The translations under genes and the position numbers were made by a program. From positions 6,138,001 to 6,202,000 of the forward strand of contig NZ_CP140772.1 of assembly GCF_037893185.1 (NCBI RefSeq): a stretch of 64,000 nt of DNA. Reading direction: 5' to 3'. The notes below the pieces were generated by a model. It worked only from the letters and a program-made list of their open reading frames with translations, had not been told where the DNA came from and made no database searches. How positions within the stretch are numbered: position 1 is the stretch's first letter; every line of letters begins with the position of its first letter. This DNA comes from Chitinophaga sp. 180180018-3. Lineage in GTDB: Bacteria; Bacteroidota; Bacteroidia; Chitinophagales; Chitinophagaceae. Of the stretch, positions 59,545 to 64,000 are shown in pieces.

Positions 59545-60837
59545 TTAATTCCTGTTATCGACGAATTTCACCGGTTTACGGCTGTTCTCCGGGAACTGCA
59601 TCCGCATGATATCCTGCTGGGTGGTGTAGCGCACCTGCGGAATAACACGCAATTTCGCCTGCAGATAAGATTTTATCTTACGGTCCATTTCTTCTGACTC
59701 TTCCTTCGGCCAGAGGTGCAACAGGATTTCATCGGTACCCAGTTCGTTGGAATATACCTCTACCACAAATTCCTTTACATCTTCCATATCGTTCAGCAGA
59801 TCGAATAGTGCGGGCGGGTATAGGGTGGTTCCTTTATACTTGATCATTTGTTTTTTGCGGCCTATTACGGGAGACAGGCGAAGCGTATGTCGTCCGCAGC
59901 TGCACACTTCCTGATGATACTGGCAGATATCACCGGTTTTATAACGCAACAGTGGCATGCCTTCCACTCCTAAGGTAGTGATGGTTACCTCTCCTTCTTC
60001 ACCGGGTTTCACCGGTTGATTATTTTCATCGAGCAACTCTACATATAACAGCTCCGGATGATGATGCCCTCCTTTTCCGGCCCTGCATTCCGTGAAAGCG
60101 GTTTGCATTTCGGTGGAAGCATAAGTAGAGTACAGCCTGATATTCCATTGTTCCGTGATCTTCTTCCCCAATACATTCAGTGAAAAATCAGTGTTACGGA
60201 TATTTTCCCCGATGCATACTGCCTTTTTCACAGCTGTACGGTTAATGTCGATATGATGCTCGCGGGCGTAGGCGATCAGTTTAACGATGAAAGAAGGCAC
60301 TCCCACTATAGTAGTAGGTTGTATGCGTTGTATGTTTTCCCATTGCATGCTCGGCACTCCCGGGCCTACGCGCAGCACACCTGCGCCCAGCTTACGTATC
60401 CCATTGTAGTATGCCATACCAGCCATAAACTGACGATCGAGTGTAAGCATGAGCTGGAAGATGTCGCTATCGGATCCGTCGGCGCAACAGAAGGAAATAT
60501 ATTCATTGTAGCTTAGCCGCTGCAGATCTTTCTCCGTTAATGCAATGATGACGGGCCTTCCCAGTGTACCCGATGTGGTCGTGTATTCTGCAATCTTGCT
60601 CTTATCCACGCACAGAAATTCCCAGTTATGCTCCTGCAGTTCTTCCTTTGTCACCGGTGGAATCAACGAAAATTCGTCAAGAGAGCGAACTTTATCGGCA
60701 TCAATACCATGCTTTTTGAACCACGACCTGTAGAAAGGTGAAAACTCTCTCAGGTACCCCAGCAGGCGCATTACTTCTTTTTCCTGGTAAGCCCGGATGG
60801 CGGTTTTTGGCTGGAGTTCGATATCGGGAATGTACAT
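59545..60837 (-). CDS. PaaK-like AMP-dependent ligase (probable pigment-cluster aryl/acyl activating enzyme)
   Basis: A 430-residue adenylate-forming enzyme of the phenylacetate-CoA ligase branch. The ATP loop is EYTTTSGTLGRPVII (about residues 84-98), then STYASTEMQTAF, YKTGDICQYH and a C-terminal KQMIKYKGTTLYP. There is no CoA-specific tail that I can identify, so it could load an acyl or aryl group onto an acyl carrier protein. It is followed upstream in the same strand by acpS, a C45-type protein and an FAD oxidoreductase, a set found in flexirubin/aryl polyene-type clusters. The role in pigment synthesis is inference from that context. Confidence 0.8.
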   Translation of the reverse strand: MYIPDIELQPKTAIRAYQEKEVMRLLGYLREFSPFYRSWFKKHGIDADKVRSLDEFSLIPPVTKEELQEHNWEFLCVDKSKIAEYTTTSGTLGRPVIIALTEKDLQRLSYNEYISFCCADGSDSDIFQLMLTLDRQFMAGMAYYNGIRKLGAGVLRVGPGVPSMQWENIQRIQPTTIVGVPSFIVKLIAYAREHHIDINRTAVKKAVCIGENIRNTDFSLNVLGKKITEQWNIRLYSTYASTEMQTAFTECRAGKGGHHHPELLYVELLDENNQPVKPGEEGEVTITTLGVEGMPLLRYKTGDICQYHQEVCSCGRHTLRLSPVIGRKKQMIKYKGTTLYPPALFDLLNDMEDVKEFVVEVYSNELGTDEILLHLWPKEESEEMDRKIKSYLQAKLRVIPQVRYTTQQDIMRMQFPENSRKPVKFVDNRN

Positions 60838-60846
60838 GAATGATAC

Positions 60847-60961
60847 AATTTAAAAAATTACGAATTACGAATTACGAATTACGGCAGAAGCGAATATCTT
60901 ATCATCAGGAATATCTGAAGCTCAGGGAATTCGTAATTCGTAATTTCTAATTCGTAATTCT
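60847..60961. repeat. AT-rich palindrome with tandem AATTACG arms
   Basis: The left arm has four AATTACG units in tandem (60856-60884), the right arm their complement with one error (60927-60960). Between them is an imperfect stem around AGCGAATATC. It begins one base after the acpS stop (on the minus strand) and ends 10 nt before the AMP-ligase ATG. It is related in layout, not in sequence of the core, to the elements at 10077, 40614 and 55069. Confidence 0.8.
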
Positions 60962-61348
60962 TTATACTTGATTTCCTTCTATTATCACCATCGCTACGGC
61001 AGCACTTTTTTCGTGCGACAAAGACACCAATATACGTTGAATCCCTAACTCAATATACTTATTAGCGCCGTTGCCTATCAGGAACAGTTCTGGTTTGCCG
61101 TTAGCATCATTGCGTATTTCAATTTCATCGAAATTAATACCGCCGTTTCCCCAGCCGGTGCCGAATGCCTTCAGCAGGGCTTCTTTGGCCGCGAAGCGGG
61201 CTGCATAGCTTTCCGCCGGATTCGTTTGTTTCTCACAATACGCTATTTCGTAAGGCGTAAACACCAGGTTGCGGAAGCTCTCTCCCTTCGCCAGCTTGGC
61301 GGCGATGCGAGGTACTTCCACGATGTCTGTTCCGATACCAAGTAACAT
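60962..61348 (-). CDS. acpS: Holo-[acyl-carrier-protein] synthase
   Basis: Transfers 4'-phosphopantetheine from CoA to the serine of apo-ACP. It has 128 residues, the usual AcpS size. The N-terminal GIGTDIVEVPRIA (residues 4-16; Asp for metal binding) and SYAARFAAKEALLKAFGTG (about 47-65; Glu, Lys) are the family motifs. Within the presumed pigment cluster it may serve dedicated ACPs as well as the fatty acid ACP; the window shows no other acpS, so it may be the housekeeping enzyme. It is 9 bp after the C45-type gene. Confidence 0.92.
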   Translation of the reverse strand: MLLGIGTDIVEVPRIAAKLAKGESFRNLVFTPYEIAYCEKQTNPAESYAARFAAKEALLKAFGTGWGNGGINFDEIEIRNDANGKPELFLIGNGANKYIELGIQRILVSLSHEKSAAVAMVIIEGNQV

Positions 61349-61357
61349 AATCAGGTT

Positions 61358-63049
61358 TTATTTAGATGCTGTCAACTGCTTATTACAAAGCGCCAGCTGT
61401 TTCCGGATATGATCTTCTTCTCCTTTCGTAGCAATCACTTTAGTCAGGGCTGTTTCATAGTATTGTTTCGCTACCGCGAATGCTTTCTGTTTATATGCAT
61501 AATCTCCTGCAAGCACATAAGTATGATAGTACTCCGGATTAGCGGCAATCAGCGTTTTAATATCCACCTGCTTTCCTTCTTTCAGTGCATCCCTCAGTTG
61601 ACGATAAGTATTGAAGGCAATGTAATCTTTCGATAACAGGAAACTGTCCGCCGGAATATTGAGCGCACTGTCATATACTTCACGATCGGCTTGCAGGCCG
61701 TGCATACTAAAGATTTTATTCAGGTCGTAGGCCACAAATTGCCCCAGCTGCCACGGCGCTGTGGATACCCAAACCAGGCCTTTCTTTGGTTCAAACACGA
61801 TGGAGTGATGTGCGATCAGCTGGTTGATGGCCTTTTCATTGCCCAGACCTATATTAGCGTTATGCAGGCCGCCACGGTCGCGGAGTATGTTAACCGTTTT
61901 CTGCACTGTATTAGGTCCGTTTTCCGTCATGAGCTCCCGAAGCCGTTCATAGCGGTATTCGGAGGCACTTTCTTTCATCTGCAGTTTGTTGGAAGCCAGG
62001 TTACCAAGACTATCACCCTGGAAGTGATTCGTACAGGTGATAAAGTTTTTACCTGAGCTGTATATATCCATGCCTTCCGGTGTTTTCTGGATGAGTACTG
62101 CCTTGTTATCTTCTGCCGATCCGATCAGGAACGATTCTGATACAAACATCTTCCGTTTCTGAGCGATGCTCCATGCCTCCTGTATGTTCTGTGCACACTG
62201 CAGTATTTCTCTTGCCACCAGCGAAACCGGCGTGGCAGCGCCTGTGGGCACGCTTGTTTTGGCAGCGTTGATAGTCACCGTTAGCCCTTTATCGTTCATA
62301 CCGGATACTACGCCGGTGAATCCGCCCCAGGTCACAAACATGAAATTGTGGCCTTGCTGCGGACGGTAAAACGCTACCAGCTTTTCTTCCGCAAAAGCAT
62401 CGCCCATGTAGAAATCGAAGTTACGGCCAATGATCAGGTTACTATCAGCCGACTGGTCATTCCAGGTACCAAAAGAAGTGCATCCTACCAGCATCATTCC
62501 CTGCAATGCATGACCGATATCGTGCGCAGCGTGGTAGTTCATCAGTCTTGCATAGTTAGTGCCGATATAATCGTAGTTGGGAGATGCAGAAAAAGATTCC
62601 CCGTATATTTCTTCTTTGAACTCTTCCGGCACATGACTGCTCAGATCGCGATTGAACCAGCCAATGAAATACTTGAGAAAATGCAGGTAAGCTTTAGAGG
62701 GCACCATTTTACTGAATTGCGCCACGAAAACATCTTCCTGCCGGCGAATCAGTTCACCCGAAAGTTTCCCGATCACCACTCCTCTTTCAAAGGGCGCCCC
62801 TTCCACATACATTTCATACAGGCCACTGTTGCTTTTGCGGAACCAGTTATTGCCCAGGGTGTAACAGGTACTATCCAGCTGTGTTCGCTGCAGCTGTAAT
62901 GCCCGCTGATCGGCAATCTTCGGGGGTGGCATTTTGCTGACCACCACCAGGTATATCGCCAGTGCCACGAACAACAGTAAAAAACTGCCGATAATGTATA
63001 AAAGTACGCGTCCAAATCTTCTCCAGCCGCTGCGTTTCTTCTTTTTCAC
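61358..63049 (-). CDS. C45-family (acyl-coenzyme A:6-aminopenicillanate acyltransferase-like) Ntn hydrolase
   Basis: A 563-residue membrane-anchored Ntn-hydrolase fold protein. One N-terminal membrane helix (about residues 14-38, VLLYIIGSFLLLFVALAIYLVVV) follows a basic start. The Cys nucleophile is Cys190 in MLVGCTSFGTW, where autoproteolysis would occur before Cys; GRNFDFYMG (about 209-217) is the conserved pocket. A TPR-like C-terminus covers about 495-560. It starts with GTG directly after the TAA of the upstream oxidoreductase. The family forms or breaks amide/ester bonds; here it may act on a cluster lipid, which is inference. Confidence 0.85.
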   Translation of the reverse strand: MKKKKRSGWRRFGRVLLYIIGSFLLLFVALAIYLVVVSKMPPPKIADQRALQLQRTQLDSTCYTLGNNWFRKSNSGLYEMYVEGAPFERGVVIGKLSGELIRRQEDVFVAQFSKMVPSKAYLHFLKYFIGWFNRDLSSHVPEEFKEEIYGESFSASPNYDYIGTNYARLMNYHAAHDIGHALQGMMLVGCTSFGTWNDQSADSNLIIGRNFDFYMGDAFAEEKLVAFYRPQQGHNFMFVTWGGFTGVVSGMNDKGLTVTINAAKTSVPTGAATPVSLVAREILQCAQNIQEAWSIAQKRKMFVSESFLIGSAEDNKAVLIQKTPEGMDIYSSGKNFITCTNHFQGDSLGNLASNKLQMKESASEYRYERLRELMTENGPNTVQKTVNILRDRGGLHNANIGLGNEKAINQLIAHHSIVFEPKKGLVWVSTAPWQLGQFVAYDLNKIFSMHGLQADREVYDSALNIPADSFLLSKDYIAFNTYRQLRDALKEGKQVDIKTLIAANPEYYHTYVLAGDYAYKQKAFAVAKQYYETALTKVIATKGEEDHIRKQLALCNKQLTASK

Positions 63050-64000
63050 TTATGTATGAATTGACTGATTAATTTCATTTACCAGGAACTCCATTCCCAG
63101 TAATTCTGCCGAAGTGATCACACTGCTGATGGTCACCCCCAGAATACCATGCAAGTTCAGGTTTTGGCCTGTAAGATACAAATTGGATAACTTAGTCCGG
63201 GCAGAAACCATGGTACGGAGCGGATCGGCGCTGTCTTTCCGGATGCCGTACATACTGCCATCCGCAGTACCGATATAATCGCGGTACGACAGTGGCGTAG
63301 CCACATTGTACGAGTGTATACAGTTACGGAAGCCAGGAAACTGCATCTCCACGGCATCAATCAGCTGATTAGCCTTCCGTTCCTTGAACGCCTCATAATC
63401 GGCGCCCCGGCTATCGGCCTGCAATACAGTATTGAAGGTATGCTGCCAGGGGGCCAGCTCTTCATAATTCATATAGGTCATCACGGAAAGACTGTCGGCC
63501 CAGGTATCGCTATGCGTAGTGGCCGATACGTAAATGGCGTATGTCTGCGGCCAGTTATCCTCCCTGTATGCAATCCCCTCCCAGGCATTGTCTGTAGCGT
63601 GGTGATAATAGTTGTAATTGAGATACGGAAATGTGCCGGGTTTCAGCGCTACATTCAGTACGAAGGCACCTGTTGAATTATGGAGGTTTTGCATTCTGCT
63701 CCGGTAGGCGCCTCTGAGCATGTCGCTGTGAGTGATGGCCATGGTTTGTGCCGGATGCAGGTTGGAAATGTAATACTTAGCCCGGGCTATGGAACCATCC
63801 TGCAATACGATATGATCCACTTTATCACCTTCGCCCTGTATAGCCGTCACGGCAGTGTTTCTGATAATAGTACCACCGTGTTCACGAATCTTCCGGCAAA
63901 GGTGCTTGCCGATCTGAGAGCCGCCGTTCACGCATTTCCAGGCACTTTGCATATAGCTGTTCACGATCAGGGCGTGTACGTATAAGGGGGTTTTGCCGGC
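63050..64000 (-). CDS. Phytoene-desaturase-like FAD oxidoreductase, 5' partial
   Basis: The window end cuts the gene: the frame is open from 64000 down to the stop at 63050, with no start codon required before the edge. The visible 317 residues are the C-terminal part of a CrtI/phytoene-desaturase-like FAD protein. QIGKHLCRKIREHGGTIIRNTAVTAIQGEGDKV (N-terminal third) matches the family's second half of the FAD domain; NLYLTGQNLNLHGILGVTISSVITSAELLG is the typical C-terminal FAD-contact motif. The N-terminal GxGxxG is outside. It is adjacent to the C45-type gene and probably in the same operon. Confidence 0.85.
   Translation of the reverse strand, partial: AGKTPLYVHALIVNSYMQSAWKCVNGGSQIGKHLCRKIREHGGTIIRNTAVTAIQGEGDKVDHIVLQDGSIARAKYYISNLHPAQTMAITHSDMLRGAYRSRMQNLHNSTGAFVLNVALKPGTFPYLNYNYYHHATDNAWEGIAYREDNWPQTYAIYVSATTHSDTWADSLSVMTYMNYEELAPWQHTFNTVLQADSRGADYEAFKERKANQLIDAVEMQFPGFRNCIHSYNVATPLSYRDYIGTADGSMYGIRKDSADPLRTMVSARTKLSNLYLTGQNLNLHGILGVTISSVITSAELLGMEFLVNEINQSIHT

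Noticed and set aside
60962..61348. acpS as part of the pigment cluster only
   Set aside because: It could equally be the housekeeping AcpS; the window cannot decide, so I annotated only the general function.
1..64000. CRISPR arrays, insertion sequences, prophage and tRNA/rRNA genes
   Set aside because: No regularly spaced direct repeats, transposase or integrase frames, or tRNA-like cloverleafs were seen. The repeats present are isolated palindromes.

Overview
The window looks like a chromosome segment of a Bacteroidota bacterium of the Chitinophaga type (family Chitinophagaceae). Support: three SusC/SusD outer-membrane pairs, a type IX secretion (gliding-type) C-terminal sorting domain, Bacteroidota-style TAnnTTTG -7 boxes instead of Shine-Dalgarno sites, a FecI/FecR-type ECF sigma/anti-sigma pair next to an STN-bearing SusC, and what looks like the edge of a flexirubin-type pigment cluster. 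The genus is inference from gene content; no rRNA or tRNA gene lies here.

Layout. 1-1700: 3' part of a membrane-anchored S1C protease and a small exported protein. 1.8-7.5 kb: D-xylose catabolism on the minus strand (Na+/sugar symporter, xylB, xylA, aldose 1-epimerase) with hairpins between or after its genes. 7.7-10.1 kb: an FAD amine oxidoreductase and a zinc alcohol dehydrogenase, divergent. 10.2-18.3 kb: a full branched-chain amino acid operon, transcribed leftward in the order ilvE-ilvD-ilvB-ilvN-ilvC-ilvA. It is preceded by an unannotated 38-codon leader peptide gene with nine consecutive Val/Ile codons and a classical terminator/antiterminator attenuator. 18.5-23.7 kb: a sugar kinase/nucleotidyltransferase pair, an alpha-L-fucosidase, a PLP desulfhydrase-like protein and an exported protein. 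23.7-35.2 kb: housekeeping genes (lipB, rluD family, def, ruvX, ubiA/mqnP-like, trmH family, mutS), a T9SS-sorted adhesin-like protein, and an ECF sigma/anti-sigma pair whose anti-sigma gene is split at an A10 run.

35.3-55 kb: nutrient-uptake loci. A minus-strand SusC/SusD pair lies beside a LacI regulator; then AraC regulator, ECF sigma, FecR, STN-SusC, SusD, and a second SusC/SusD pair on the plus strand. The fecR upstream region and the second susC upstream region share a bipartite motif (ATAGTACC, 14 nt, ACGACT) that I propose as the promoter of the local ECF sigma. 55.2-59.5 kb: an esterase, an M1 metallopeptidase, a HupE/UreJ-like membrane protein and a small exported protein. 59.5-64 kb: AMP ligase, acpS, C45-type acyltransferase and a phytoene-desaturase-like oxidoreductase (truncated by the window end), probably one operon of a flexirubin/aryl-lipid cluster.

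A recurrent theme is large intergenic palindromes abutting stop codons. Two are perfect over 41 and 57 bp, and both supply the last codons or stop of the neighbouring gene. Their AT-rich arms repeat GAATTAAGAAT or GAATTACGAATTACG. The most notable items for follow-up are the ilv attenuator, the A10 frameshift in the anti-sigma gene, the palindrome family, and the ECF promoter motif.
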